Made by a program: the position numbers and the translations under genes. A stretch of DNA of 64,000 nt from Anisus vortex (Eukaryota; Mollusca; Gastropoda; Planorbidae), in assembly GCA_949126835.1 (NCBI GenBank), contig OX421496.1:18047844-18111843 (forward strand), in the 5' to 3' direction. This document shows positions 33,501 to 45,730 of this stretch, piece by piece (positions within the stretch are counted from its first letter, which is position 1; each line of letters starts with the position of its first letter). The notes beneath the pieces were generated by a model. That model did not search any database. It saw only the letters and a program-made list of their open reading frames with translations, and was not told the DNA's origin.

Positions 33501-34743
33501 ACTCTGCGGATCCCTCGTGTGAGGCTAGTGTCCGCTGGCGAACGTTCATTTTCCTACGCAGGACCGTCCGCTTGGAATCACCTCCCACTACAGCTTCGCC
33601 AGAGCCCTAGCTATGACACCTTCAGGAGCCGGCTGAAGACTCACCTATTTCGTCAGCAGAATTAGCGTATTACTATATATTTCGTTGTCTGTCTGTATTC
33701 TGTAACTGTCGTCTGCGCATAGAACTGTCACCAACGGGATATGCGCTATATAAGCACCGTTATTATTATTATTATTATTATTATTGTTGTTACGTTATTG
33801 ACTCACCTCGTCCATCCATATGATAATTCTGTGTCAGCCTGACTTGGGCGGCACATGTAGCCCTGTCGTGACAGTCGGCGCCCGCAGTGTGGTGAATAAA
33901 GGCATACTGGACAGGGTGGTTGATGTGGTTGAAATTGGTAAAAGCGCGAGCTCCCCATTCCGCCCTTGTCACAACGTGTGGACATGCCCCTGTAGATAGT
34001 TTTCAAATTGGACTCACTATACTATTATCTTATGCAAACATTTCAAAGTATGAGTTTTAAGCAAATGATTTCATCTATGTATAGACATAAAACAACATCA
34101 TTGTAAAATATTGTTTAATGAACTCAAAAACAATGTATTTTACACGTAATCCTTCCAGAAAGTTACATAATTACCTATTATATTCAAACAAATACATCTA
34201 TTCTATCATAATTAAAGAAACAAACATGATGGCGGTTAGAAAAAAACTACTTTTTAAAACTATATTATTACAATATATTATTTTTCCTTTTGCTGGTAAC
34301 TGTTGTTATAGATCAGTGCAGACTTAATGTTAAACAAATGACATCTTTAAAAACATCAAATCACGCTAAATATTGTTATTGAACCCAATTGGAATTCAAA
34401 CGTTTGTATAAGCTAAACTTTAAAAATATATTGTTGGTTTTAGTTTATAACGTCAAGGGCAATAAAAGGTAGACCTATTTAAGGTGATTAAGTACTGTAA
34501 TCATATGTATTTATAATTATTATAAACATAATAATATAAACATTGTGATACTTTTAAAACTATCAAGCACCACTAATTTTAATTTGTATAATAAGCATAT
34601 GTTTATCAATATTGTGCTTGAAAACGTCACCATTTTTTTTAAAAAAAAGGAAAGACAGGACTATAATTCTTTAAAAAAATGTTCTTACCGAAAACTAAAG
34701 TAATATGTAAACACACGATGGCTGATATTATGGCCAACATCAT
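30537..34743 (-). CDS. PGRP: PGRP gene F: short secreted PGRP, predicted amidase (183 aa)
   Basis: Predicted secreted N-acetylmuramoyl-L-alanine amidase that cuts peptidoglycan stem peptides. Exons: 34689-34743, 33807-33989, 31686-31799 and 30537-30736, all joined in phase 1. There are two adjacent ATGs and I took the first. Residues 1-19 form a hydrophobic signal peptide (MMLAIISAIVCLHITLVFG). The domain then runs to the C-terminus (KTWPHY). Zinc and catalytic residues are all present: His51 in FIHHTAG, Tyr86 in IGYSFMIGG, His160 in RGHRDV, and Thr166 and Cys168 in TECPG. Cys pairs ADC...TC and ACP/DCG suit the family disulfides. The residues after RGW are DHL, where B, C and E have DKV or DKL. 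A LINE tail in intron 2 stops about 20 bp from the exon 2 donor. Last gene in transcriptional direction of the array. Confidence 0.93.
31020..31110 (-). mobile_element. SINE fragment in gene F intron 3
   Basis: Minus-strand piece of the SINE body and tail (gatccatagggtcggtgaac, then cagctatcgcctgtttcagt). Compare 36585-36650. The head is missing. Confidence 0.6.
31825..31965. repeat. Short tandem repeat in gene F intron 2
   Basis: Three related units contain tgtaggaacattttctaattt or close variants, spaced about 36-60 bp apart, starting about 25 bp upstream of exon 3. Confidence 0.7.
32204..32270. repeat. 22-23 bp tandem repeat, three units
   Basis: The unit cactggtgtcacttcccattg or a close variant is repeated three times in intron 2 of gene F. 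Confidence 0.85.
33308..33790 (+). pseudogene. CR1/L2-like LINE 3' end in gene F intron 2
   Basis: Plus-strand frame: LLRSLHWLPINNRISYKLAS, then SAWNHLPLQLRQSPSYDTF and RLKTHLFRQQN with a stop at 33663-33665. It is followed by a short 3' UTR (cgggatatgcgctatataag, then caccg) and an (att)n tail. This is the reverse-transcriptase C-terminus and simple-repeat tail typical of CR1/L2 elements. Strongly 5'-truncated. It lies opposite to the gene, with its tail beside the exon 2 donor. Confidence 0.9.
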
Positions 34744-35790
34744 GACTGTTTAAACAGATACTAAAACTAATTTAATTTAATACAGGGAGCACAAATATTT
34801 TTTTTTTTTTTTAAAAGCGTTATATAGGCCAGTGACAATTCTTATTATCTCTTGGTTTTTGAGATTACACATTAAAAAAAATACAGTCAAAAGACTAGAT
34901 CTAGTCACGTTGTTCAATGTAATTCTACGCGTAACCGAGATCACTAGAAAGTAACCAAACTAAAATTAAATCAATATCTGATTTGTTTGGCTGTTTTTGT
35001 TTCTTTTCTGATTTCCCCAAAATGTTAAGCTTAGACTAGCTATAATATAACCTCTATAACTACAATAAATTCAAAGCCCTAATTTAAGGGCAGGGTATCT
35101 ATTTCTAATAAATAAAGCTAGGTGTATTTAGGACATTATATTCTTATTATCTTTATACTCTATGTATTTGTTAAAGTATAATTTAAATAAAGTTTTAAAT
35201 AGCCCTACGTCACTTGTTAAGGAAACAAAATGAATTAGATTTTCTGTGTACACATATCAGAGTTATAAAAAATATATAAAAAAAAATTTATTGCTTTGAT
35301 ACATGAACAATAGCAATAATTTCGTATTATATTATACAATATTTCATGTGCTAACCTTACTTAAACCGAACAACCAAAACGTTTGCACTTAATTGAACTA
35401 TTTTCAGACATTGATTAAATAGCAAGAACGGAAGGAGAGATAATAAATGTGTAGATCTAGGTTTTAAAAATGTTTTAAAGTACCTTTAAAAAATGATTCG
35501 AAACTTTCGACTAAATAGGCCGAAATATTTTGGCTTCAAAAGTATTTTCTTGCATTAGTATACAGTATACACCATTTAAAGTTTACACACACAAAAAAGT
35601 GTATGAAAAGTATTGGTGATTCGAATCTCTTAGCTTTCAAAATTGTGTCCCTTAATAAAACTTTTAAACGTTTTTTCACTCATCGACAGCACTCTCGTGT
35701 AAAGTGGAACAATGATAGAAGAAAGATTAAACTTAATTACGTCCATTGTTGAGTTTTTTTAAATGCACTATTTAACCTGTATGAATAAAA
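34744..35790. other. Intergenic spacer upstream of gene F
   Basis: AT-rich. It should include the gene F promoter, but I see no TATA box as convincing as those of genes B and C. No other gene was found. Confidence 0.4.
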
Positions 35791-35794
35791 AAAA

Positions 35795-35995
35795 TTCTTC
35801 CAGGGCACGGTGGAAGGTGGGCGTAGGAGAGACCATCAGCGGAGATACTGGTTCGACATTGTCAAGGATTGGACAGGGCTGCGGTGGACTCAACTATTGA
35901 CAACGGCAAAAGTGGAGAAAGTTGACAGCCAAAGTGTCCATTCGCTCCCCCCAGCGACCTCAACAGTCAGGGGATTGATGGTGCTGATGAACCTG
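35795..35995 (+). pseudogene. LINE ORF2 C-terminal fragment (RTE/BovB-like)
   Basis: One frame reads QGTVEGGRRRDHQRRYWFDI and KDWTGLRWTQLLTTAK, the pattern that ends RTE-type LINE proteins. The same family is on the minus strand at 60400-60600. Truncated at both ends. Confidence 0.7.
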
Positions 35996-36570
35996 TATGA
36001 ATATAACGGGTTGTCTTTTCTTTCTATATAGAACTAATTAGTTGCTGGTGTGATGGGTATTGGTGAGGTTACAGTGAGTTATGCTAAACACTTATAGTTG
36101 TTACGATAATAATATTACGGGTATAATCTTCTTCATGCTTCTTTTACTTCCATGCTTGTAATGAATGTCTTCTATAAGACTCGTGGTAAACGCGTGACCC
36201 AATGTAACTTTCACTTCCATGCTTGTAATGAATGTTTTCTGTAAGACTCGTGGTAAATCTGTATATTAAAAGATTGCAAATGATTTGTATCAAAGCAGCC
36301 ATAATTATTTGCCTCATGGGCTAAAGGTCGCATAGTACACAACAATTACATAGGCGACAAATCAAATTATGTGATATCAGAAAATATGTTAGGATAATGT
36401 TTGAGTTAAGAAGAGATTTCTGTAGTTTCGATGTCAGAGTTTGGTGAGATTCAGTATTAGTTCATACATAGGCCTATACAAATTAATACATAGGCCTAGG
36501 CCTAGAATGGCCTAGATAGAAAATAAAATTGGAGGTCCTTTTTATAGGCCTACCTGTGAGGTACCGTAGT
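35996..36570. other. Non-coding spacer
   Basis: A direct repeat of about 60 bp is present (ccatgcttgtaatgaatgt, then ataagactcgtggtaaa) at 36150-36195 and 36211-36256. No gene seen. Confidence 0.5.
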
Positions 36571-36574
36571 AAAA

Positions 36575-36810
36575 GTATCCCGTTGACCCAAAGTAATCCA
36601 TAGGGCCGGTGAAGCAGCGTTCACCAGTTTCTGTGGCCACGGCATGTTAGGGATTATGTGGCAAGCACAATACCCAGCCACCTTTACGTAAGAGCTGGGC
36701 AGACTCAAGGATACTCTCCATACCTGAGAACAAATCCTAACCTTCACCAGGATTCGAACCCAGGACCTTTAGCAAGTCGCAAAATGCGCTGCCGCTCGGA
36801 CACCATGTAA
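36575..36810 (-). mobile_element. tRNA-derived SINE
   Basis: Minus-strand copy. The head is at 36750-36810 (B-box GGTTCGAATCC; gccgctcgg is the complement of the A-box region). Body and tail lie toward 36580 (gccggtgaagcagcgttcac, then cagtttctgtggccacggca). Diverged from the 24648 copy. Confidence 0.85.
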
Positions 36811-37756
36811 TTAGCATAGCAAACTATAATTTGTGAGATTTCCGTCTGATTTATAATTTGTGGACAGCCAAAGTTATAATATTAGACTATATATTACGCA
36901 CTTAATTAACACATTAATATTATATTGAAGAGATTATTGGAGAGAAATGTACACTCCTTATAGTGAAGTTTGATTGTGTAGCCTACTATTATTTCCTTTC
37001 ATATATTTAGCACAAAACTAGCGTAGATATACGCTAAGCCTTTCTAGCAGGTTATGCCGGAGCAACAGTTTACCAACAAAGCAAAATGATAAAAAATACT
37101 GAGCGACACAATTGAAAAGCGTCAATCCCACAAGTCTAGAACAAGCAGCTTTACTTCCCCTGGTCAGCACGCCATACATCCATGCCTTCCAGTGCAATAG
37201 ACGTTTTTTGGGGGCTTCGATTGGACTTATCAATCTCATTGGATGGTCCTCAACAACACCAATAGAGAAAGAACAATAACACAGAGCGGATAAGATTGTC
37301 TAACTAGTTTAAAATATTGACCATTCTAAACTTAGAAATTATGTTGTTTTTTTTATTTATGTTTGCTTCTTTATAATTTAAAAAAATTGTTCAATAAAAC
37401 TTTTCTAAGCGGTTAAAGAAATATAATCATGCATTTTTAATGATTACCATGCATGATAGGAATAATGTAGGCATAAACACAGTGATGCTTTTTAAAATAT
37501 TAAACGCAACAGTTTAACAAAATTGAGGCCTAACCATATTTTGCTTTAAAACTTCATCGATTTAAAAATTAATAATTTTTCAACACTTTTGGAAACTTCT
37601 TATAATATATATATATTATAATAATATTATGTTTATAATAATTATAACATGTATTTTCTTTCAATAATGTTTACATCTAATACAAATTTAAAGCAATCTA
37701 CTCATATACTTTTTATTGATTAAAAAAAATATTAGTGATGGCAAACACTCTGTAAT
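36811..37756. other. Spacer downstream of gene E
   Basis: Mostly AT-rich. A less AT-rich block at 37020-37250 has an open minus-strand frame (EAPKKRLLHWKAWMYGVLTR) that I do not recognise. It may be part of an unclassified repeat. Confidence 0.35.
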
Positions 37757-40700
37757 CTATATTGTTTGATTTTGATAGTGTGGCCAAGTCAATATCTCAG
37801 CATACAACTTGTCTCCAGGACATAGGGTACTGGGTTTCATGTCTCTGTGACCTCTCAAAGTGTACGCTGGAACAATTTTGCCAAGTGAAACACCACACTC
37901 TATCATAGATTTGGCAGTCTCCATTTGCACGTTTGTGGGCAGATGGTCCATAAAGTTCCCAGAAAGACAAAACCCTTAAAAAGATTTAAACAACAAATTA
38001 AATTCTTTAAATGTTAAAAAATGCTATACTTGAATAAATAGATATAGCCTTCAGATTTAAAAACAAACAAGTTTCTTATTCCTTAAACAAGGATAAAATC
38101 ACACAAAAATTATTCTTTAATCGAGGAAACCTAAAACGAAAACCTTAATGAATCACCTAAAAAAAGAGTGTATTTACACTAGTCTAATTAGGCTTGCGGA
38201 ATAAAAAAAAAGTAGTGCTACATTCTGATCTAAGGGTTTATAATCCTAGAATTAAATACAATTTTTACAAGCAAATTTATCTATGCTTTTTATATTAAGC
38301 TATATATATACTGGTTTGTACGCCAACTCCACACATTGTAAAAACAAAAGGTTAAGAGTTTCCTGATGTTTGAAACACAAATAACATTAGAAAACTAAAT
38401 AAACGAAACCTACCTAGATTAATATCATAAATTTAGTCTAAAGTAGACAAAATTTACCTAGACCAACATCATTGTAGCCTAACGTGTGAGCACCAAGCTT
38501 GTCCCAACCACGACCTTCAAAGACTGAGCCATCTCCTCCAATAATAAAACTGTACCCGACATCATCCCAACCTGACAATATTGGATAGTGGAAATACAGA
38601 GTTGTTGTTACTAGTTTAAGAAAATTTCATTAATCGATACAACTCGCAGGTATAGTTTCATAAAATTGGTTGAAAAGGTAAATAACTGCAAGAAATACAT
38701 TTGGTTTGTCAACGTTTTAAGGTTAAAGTTTTGTTCATTTTAATATTACTACCATGTTCTTCTTGTAGTTTTGCTCAGGTTAATATGATGTTTCAGCTAT
38801 AGTTTTGTTCATGTTGATATTATCTCCCTGTTGTAGTTTTGTTAATGATAATATAATGTTTCTGTTGTATTAACAGTTCATTATGTTTATATTATAATGT
38901 TTCACCGACTGTCGTCATATACTCACATGTGTTCACTAATCACTAAGCAAAACCTTTAGTAACTTGAATGCGTTTAATGACTCGAACAATGACACTAAGG
39001 TTCACATATAATAGATGATTCACAATAAACCACCGTTTACTCCAACTAATCTTGACAACACGTTCATCTTCCATTGCAAGCTTCATCTCAATGTCATAGT
39101 AATGCGATCTTTACTGTCACTCAGTTCTCTCTAGACTAACTTACGTATAAACAACATTTATTTGATGCTTACCAGTACAAACATTCTCCACGCCCTAAGT
39201 CAGCCCTTTACAACTTAACACATAGTTGATGTTAATAGGATGATCCTGCTGTAGTTGTGTTGATGTTAATGGGATGATCCTGCTGTAGTTGTGTTGATGC
39301 TATTGGGATTATCATGCTATAGTTTTTTTTAATGTTAATGGGATTATCCTGCTATAGTTTTGTTAATGTTAATGGGATGATCCTGCTATAGCTTTGGTAA
39401 TGGTTAATGAGTTTTTTGTTGTTGTTTTGTTGATGTAATTTATTGTTCTGTAGTTTCGTTGGTGTTAATGATTTTCCTTGTGGTAGTTTTAAATGTTGAT
39501 AGGAGTGTTTTTATGAGTTTCTTTTTTTCTGTAGCTTTTGTTGTCTCAACAACTATATAGAAAAGCTCTTTTCTTTATTATTCAATAAGCAATATTAACG
39601 TCAATAATTAAGAATTATAGCAAGTCTTTTGATCCACTCTGAGGCAGAATACTAATATATTCAATTGTAACTGACCTCTGACGTCCATGTGGAGGTCCTG
39701 ATAGGCCTTGACTTCTGCAGCGCATGACGTCTTATCAAAACAATCCTTCATGGCCGAGTGGTGAATGAAGGCATACTGAACTGGTTGGTGGCTCAAGTAC
39801 GTGATGCTCTTGGGCGCCCTGGCTCCCCATTCCGACCGAGGGATGATGGTTGGACACGCCCCTGCAAAGAAACTTGGTATTGTTTACTTTTAATGTCGTT
39901 TTTTTTTTTAAACGTTACAATATATTCAACATTGAGCTTAGGCCATATGTAGATTTCACACAGAATTTAGGGCAAGAACTAGTCTGTAGATAAAATAATT
40001 ATTTTAGAATAGCCCAGTGTTTCTCGGCCCGTAGCCTAGTAATTACTTACCAGAGTAATTTTTGCACGAGCATAACATAAAATAAATTCATGATATAGGT
40101 CTAGATCTAAATAATATAACGAATGCATGATCTACAACATAGGTTCTCAACGGGGGCAAAATCCCCCTCCCCCGGGGGCGTGAGAAGCTTTAGGGGGGCG
40201 CTGATATTCCCGGGGGCGATTGGGGGGGGGGCGGTGAAGAGCAAGTGGGCGGTACAAACGTACCTGATATATTTTAACACCTCAGCTATTTGAATTGATT
40301 AGTTTTTGGAAGATGAAATGTGATGTAAACGCAAGTGCCGCTAAATATCTGATATCCCCCAACAGTATGCCTACATATTATTATATTAATAAGAAATAGA
40401 GCGTTCTTAGTGGGCGTGGCTTAGGTTTTTAGTGACGTATTTGTGTAAATAAAGAACCCACTTGAGGTACAAATGTAACGTGGTGAAAGTGAAGTACTTC
40501 TTTATCATGCAAAATTCGCATCTGAATATTGGCTATCCTACTCAAAAATAATGAGGTAAATAGTAGTACTGTAGATTAATTGATTAATGTGATTAGGCTA
40601 GGGCCGGCTAGACCTATTTACACTTTCAATTTCTCTTTATAGGCCTACACTTTTAATGTTTCGTAGGCTAGGCTACGATATGTCAAGTGATAGTGTTGGG

Positions 40701-43700
40701 TGAATAGGCTATCTAGTCAAGTCACTAATAGGCTCACATCGTCTATGATCTATGTCTATGATAATAATAAAATAGCCTATTTTATTTAACATACATAATA
40801 CAGCTTAAATCTTAATAAGACTTAAAACACAACACATTATTTTACAAAAGCTCGAGCCTATATGAAAATTTATTAATACAGCGGCCATTTTTACTTGTAC
40901 ACCATTACTCAAAGTAAACACAAATCACGTGCTTTTTGTCACGGGATTGCAAACGCCCTATAGGAATCGCAGTGACTTTTCGATGAAGTAGGGGTCTGTA
41001 TTCGGCAAATAAAATGTGCAGCCGGATGGTCCTGTGGTTGGTTCATATTTTGATTTCAGTTTAACAGAGATGTCCTTAATGTATTTTTAATCGTCTTCTA
41101 GTATATGACATTATTGTTAAGCGGTATAGATAAGTAGTATTCATTCAAATTGGGTAGTTATTGTAATGTTTGAAAATATACATATAAATTCTTTTAGTCA
41201 TATAATCAATATATTTATATAATGTTCAAATACTTTTTACAGTTTGATAATTTTAAAGTTATAAATTGTAAGCCATTTTTTTTATAAAAGAAAAAAACAA
41301 CTGAAATATTAGCTCAAATAAAACGGGCTAACTTTCTCCCTTTAACAAAAAGATGTTTCCACATTTGATTCAATAGTGATGCCGAACAAGTTCTGTTTTG
41401 TAATATAACAAATATTACTGATTATTAGACCTAAGGCTTTTGCAACCAAAATTGAAACAGAAATAGACAAATTGCTAGCAACACACCAGGCAAACGATTC
41501 GCATTGATTTATTTAAACCTTTTGTTAAGGCAATTTTTTGATCTATTAATTCTTACAATATATTTCATTTTCAGTATTTTAAAGATAATTGATCACACAA
41601 AAGTCTAGTCCGACTAAAAAAAATTGCGGAAACTATAGTCCAGATGGGTGGAAAGGGGGGGGGGGCGCTAAAAGAAAGTTTGGGGGGGGGTGTGCGGTGA
41701 AAAATTGTAATAGGGGGCGGTGAGCCGAAAAAGGTTGAGAACCTATGATCTACAAGATAAAGATACTAAACTATATTTAACAGTGACCATAAGATGTACA
41801 GTAGACAAATTAAGATATAAGGGACTTTGTAACTGTTTTATACTGTAGTTTAACGAATTAATGCTTTTGTAGTGCTTTTATATCGCCATGATAAACAGTA
41901 ATAAAAATAAAATACACACATTACAGGCCTACTTTATACGCTTAGCCGTTAGCACCGATAATTGTTCGATTCTTTGACCGAATGAAGAAAATTTCGAATT
42001 GTTTGACTTAATGGTTTTAAAATAAAGCTTAGAGATCTAAAACAAATGTTAATAGTTCATTAGACTTTGGTAGCCTAATGAGGCTTTCTAAAGCCTCGAT
42101 TTATAGAACTTTCATGGACAAACTTTTTTTAAATATTTTTTTTATATTTTGTTATGATCGTTTTCAACTAATAATAATAATAATAATGAGCACTTTTATA
42201 GCGCAACTATCCATGCTATAATAGCATGCTCAGTGCGCTGTCATGACATAGATACAAGAGCACAAATTAGACAATGATTACTTAAACATATAGGACTTTA
42301 GGTTCTTTTTAAAAGACTTTGCTTCAGTTTGCCTTAGTGAAATAGGCAAATTGTTCCATAATACGGGCGCCACCGCCTCAAAGGCGCGCACTCCAAAGGT
42401 TTTCTTTCTATGTCCAATAAGACTGGGAGTCCTAAGTAATGACTTTTCACTTGAACGGAGATCTCTTGCTGGAACATATGTTGTAAGAATGTTTTGAAGA
42501 TAGCTAGGTGCAGTGCCATCCAAGCAGCTGAATGCCAGGGAAAGAAGCTTAAATTCAATTCGCTTTTGCACGGGGAGCCAGTGGAGATCCCTAAGTATAG
42601 GGGTGATGTGAGCGGACCTCTCGACCAGAGATACTATGCGTGCAGCATTGTTCTGCACCTTCTGGAGTCTCTCAATCTGCTTTTTTGGAATCCCCCACAA
42701 GCAGCTGTTGCAGTAATCAAGTCTTGAGAGAATAAGAGAGACGGCAACAGCATTTGCTGTTTTCTTGTTTAGATGAGGTCGCAATTGACCTAAGGCTCGT
42801 AATTGCATAGAGCATGCCCGGACGACAGAGCGGACATGGGTAGTCATTGAAAGTTTACTGTCAATAAACAAGCCAAGATCTTTTACATAGTCAGATAAGG
42901 TAATTTCAGCAGTGCCAACTTTTATTGCTTCTAGCTTAGAGGTTTTAAGTTTAGCATGAGACCCACACAATATTGCCACTGTTTTATCATCATTTAGCTT
43001 TAGCCTATTTTCCACCATCCACGATTTCACTGACAGGCAGCAGTCTTCAAGAGATTTTACAGCCGCAGCACAGGAAGCAGGATCAGGATTGAAACTAATG
43101 TATAATTCCGTGTCGTCGGCAAATAGCTTACGATTTACGCCATGGGTACTAATGATTTTGCCGAGTTTACTAGTATAGATAGAGAATAGTATAGGTCCCA
43201 ATACAGAGCCTTGTGGTACTCCGCACCTCAGTGGTGTGCTCTGCGAAGAAGCTTGTTTTACCACAACATATTGGGTCCTATCCTCCAAATAAGACGTGAA
43301 CCACCGCAGCGCATTACCCGTGATGCCCATCTCCTTTTTAAGCCTGGCTAGAAGAAGCTCATGGTCAATTACGTCGAAAGCTGCACTTAAGTCAAGCAAC
43401 ACTAATAGTGATAGTTCGCCACGATCAGCACTACAAAGTACATCATTTAGGACTCGCAGAAGTGCTGTTTCGCAACTGTGGCCATGACGATAGGCAGATT
43501 GGAACGGGTCAAGTAGATTATTAGCATTAAGATGCTGCACAAGTTGTTGCGACACAACTCTCTCAAGTATTTTAGAAATAAAGGAGAGATTTTCTTATTA
43601 TATGAAAAACTGTGAAAACTCAATAACAATTATTAAACAACATACACCTCTCTAACACAACCTTTTCAAAATTATTTTTAGGGTTTTTAAATGGACACAG

Positions 43701-43832
43701 CATCAACCCAATTTTGTCGTTAATTAAAGGTTATAGTGTATCTATTTTATTAAGATCTCAAGAATTAGTTTTGAATTAAGCACGTGACACCTATCAGATA
43801 ACAATTTACATTCTTTCTCTCTCTGTCTGTTG

Positions 43833-43868
<36 letters not shown>

Positions 43869-44104
43869 TATTGTTCCTGTGCGTATTTGTTTGTCTCTAG
43901 TAAGCACTAGATTCCGTCACGTTATATTCTAGTAAAACAATAATTACTGACATGACAATTAAAATCCATGTTATTCTAAATTAATTATTGACTTAAATAC
44001 TCTAAATATTTTATTGATACAATGCACATTATTAAACTAACCAGTTTACCTTCAACAACGCCACAAACCAAGGAGACAACTGCTGCTACTGTCAACCAAC
44101 TCAT
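37757..44104 (-). CDS. PGRP: PGRP gene E: short secreted PGRP, predicted amidase (190 aa)
   Basis: Exons: 44050-44104, 39676-39861, 38458-38571 and 37757-37974, all junctions phase 1. The signal peptide is [19 protein letters not shown]. Exon 2 is 186 nt, one codon longer than in the other members. Zinc and catalytic residues are intact: His52 in FIHHSAM, Tyr87 in VGYSFIIGG, His161 in RGHRDM, and Thr168 and Cys170 in STLCPG. The loop after HHSA is [10 protein letters not shown] instead of GPDCHDRA(T/S)C, and the C-terminus has a short tail, QNQTI. It is among the most diverged members, which suggests a different ligand preference; this is inference. Intron 1 is 4.2 kb because a hAT (40138-41747) and a LINE (42168-43590) inserted there. 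Exons are undamaged. Confidence 0.93.
40138..41747. mobile_element. Non-autonomous hAT element in gene E intron 1 (1610 bp)
   Basis: Perfect 14-bp inverted repeats CATAGGTTCTCAAC and GTTGAGAACCTATG, with a perfect 8-bp target duplication atctacaa at 40130-40137 and 41748-41755. G-rich subterminal blocks lie next to both ends. The interior matches the 28880 element in reverse orientation. An internal module near 41018-41045 (cagccggatggtcctgtggt) is also found at 54860-54945. No transposase frame. The perfect ends suggest a fairly recent insertion. Confidence 0.95.
42168..43590 (-). mobile_element. CR1/L2-like LINE, 5'-truncated, in gene E intron 1
   Basis: Minus-strand element with the 3' half of ORF2, a short 3' UTR and an (att)n tail at 42168-42190. 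The 3' UTR contains a hairpin-like ccatgctataatagcatgct at about 42210-42229. The 5' break is about 43590, within the reverse transcriptase, as usual for target-primed integration. Confidence 0.9.
42278..43588 (-). CDS. LINE reverse transcriptase, C-terminal part (about 436 codons)
   Basis: Uninterrupted frame that enters from the truncation point ([16 protein letters not shown]) and reaches a stop at 42278. Motifs in order: [53 protein letters not shown] and the catalytic FADD box ([14 protein letters not shown]). It ends with the CR1/L2-type domain [26 protein letters not shown] and [19 protein letters not shown]. The first internal Met is at 43555, but the frame is open before it. With no promoter, endonuclease domain or ORF1 it cannot transpose by itself. 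The clean frame suggests it is young. Confidence 0.93.
   Translation of the reverse strand, partial: LSFISKILERVVSQQLVQHLNANNLLDPFQSAYRHGHSCETALLRVLNDVLCSADRGELSLLVLLDLSAAFDVIDHELLLARLKKEMGITGNALRWFTSYLEDRTQYVVVKQASSQSTPLRCGVPQGSVLGPILFSIYTSKLGKIISTHGVNRKLFADDTELYISFNPDPASCAAAVKSLEDCCLSVKSWMVENRLKLNDDKTVAILCGSHAKLKTSKLEAIKVGTAEITLSDYVKDLGLFIDSKLSMTTHVRSVVRACSMQLRALGQLRPHLNKKTANAVAVSLILSRLDYCNSCLWGIPKKQIERLQKVQNNAARIVSLVERSAHITPILRDLHWLPVQKRIEFKLLSLAFSCLDGTAPSYLQNILTTYVPARDLRSSEKSLLRTPSLIGHRKKTFGVRAFEAVAPVLWNNLPISLRQTEAKSFKKNLKSYMFK
43591..44049 (-). other. Intron 1 of gene E, 5' part
   Basis: Contains a (ct)n/(tctg)n microsatellite at about 43812-43868. Nothing else was recognised. Confidence 0.6.
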
Positions 44105-45730
44105 GGTGTAATATTTAATTATGGCATGTAACACAAGCATTCAGAATTCACTTACGACAGCTGGTACGTTTGTTTGTCAAGTGAAATGTGTCCTTGTTTA
44201 TCTAAACAGCAGCAGTACAATAGTGTCAACACATAAAAAAATAAGTGTATCCTAAATAAAGGACAATAGAGTTGTTTTAATGAAGATTACAACTTTTATA
44301 AATAGAAAGCTTTTGACAAACAGCCTGTTTGTGACTTTTATTTATTCTAATTGTTTTCATTCGTAATGGGGTGAAACGACTGTTTCAAATGTGTTCCAAT
44401 TTCCAGAAAATAAGATTTTTCAATATTGACTTACTGTTTTTCTTTTATTTATATCTTGTAGACTTTGCATTTATTTTTTTTTTGTCATATTACATTTAAA
44501 TGCTGTTTTGCTATAAAACTATAAAGTTAGTTTTTAAAAATCTTAAATAAGCATATGTATTTGTCATTTGAAAATATATTGCGTTTTATCTAGATCTATT
44601 ATGTTTCCAAAATTGCCTATGATTTTTTTCATTTTGTAAAGTAGTTTGCCTTTCTGTTGAAATGAAGCGATTTGTTCTTTAATAACTTTTATTTTTTCTT
44701 ATACCTTCCCATCATGCTCGGTCTGCATTGAAGAAGGTGGCAGTCACTGGCAGTATGGGGGAAATTGGCTTCAACTTCCTGTGTCTGGGACACAATTGAA
44801 ACTCGGCACGTGGAGCTGGACAGCAGGGAAATTAGACCAAAGTTACATGACAATAACACGCTAACATCTCTGTGGTTAATACGCATATAACCAGAAAAAT
44901 CATGGGATTGTACAATCAGTGTTAAGCTTATCCACATCTTACTTTATTTCAATGAAAGTGTGATGTCCTAATCTCATTATAGCTGACTTGATCTGAGACG
45001 TCCGGTCTTATAATTATTAAACATTTTGGTACCAATGAAGATATTCTTGATGATGATGCGTAAACAAAATAACCCACATGTTTTTTTTAATCCTACGATT
45101 GGAACCATGTGCTTTACGGGCCCAGTTTTCTGGTGCATTCGAAACTTCTCTCGCCTCGGGGATTTTATGAAAGATAAAATTATCAGCCATGTAGGGGTCG
45201 GTGAGTGGCTTGACCCTTATAAATACACACATACATACACACGCATCTAAACACACTCACCATATACGATTAAACTGAATTTTGTTTTTATATGTCTGTG
45301 AAGAAGTGCTGTTTTATTGCTTTTGTCAATTATTAGTTTGAATGTTATTGTTTTTCTTTCATTTATTTCACATCTTTGTGACTCGTGGAAAATTTGGTGA
45401 AAGTCGTGAAAACATAATTATAACACTTAGAGTATTGCAGTAATAAATCGGTTTTAGCCCAGATTGCACAAGTTGCACATGACTATTATATAATGTAGTC
45501 TTTTTACAGCATTCTATTTTGTCTTTCATAATTTGTAAACAATAGAAATGATTTTCATTGAATACTAAAACACACATTAAAGCATAAGTTTGCATCTTTA
45601 ATTTGTTTTAAACTCTTTTTCATGTGTCCACCTTGTCGCAATAAAAATTCCTATAACTTATTTTCCAACATTAGTTTTGGGTATATGTAAGATACTTGCA
45701 TTGAAAATCACGAATGGGGAAACACTAATC
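44105..45730. other. Spacer between genes D and E
   Basis: No PGRP exon seen. A block at 44700-44935 is less AT-rich and has open frames on both strands (for example CSVCIEEGGSHWQYGGNWLQ on plus). I cannot assign it to any family, nor the 45020-45250 block. The gene E promoter should lie just above 44105. Confidence 0.35.

Noticed and set aside
37018..37239. Seventh PGRP exon downstream of gene E
   Set aside because: No PGRP motif (HHSAG, GRGW, RGHRD) appears in any frame. It is left as unassigned sequence.
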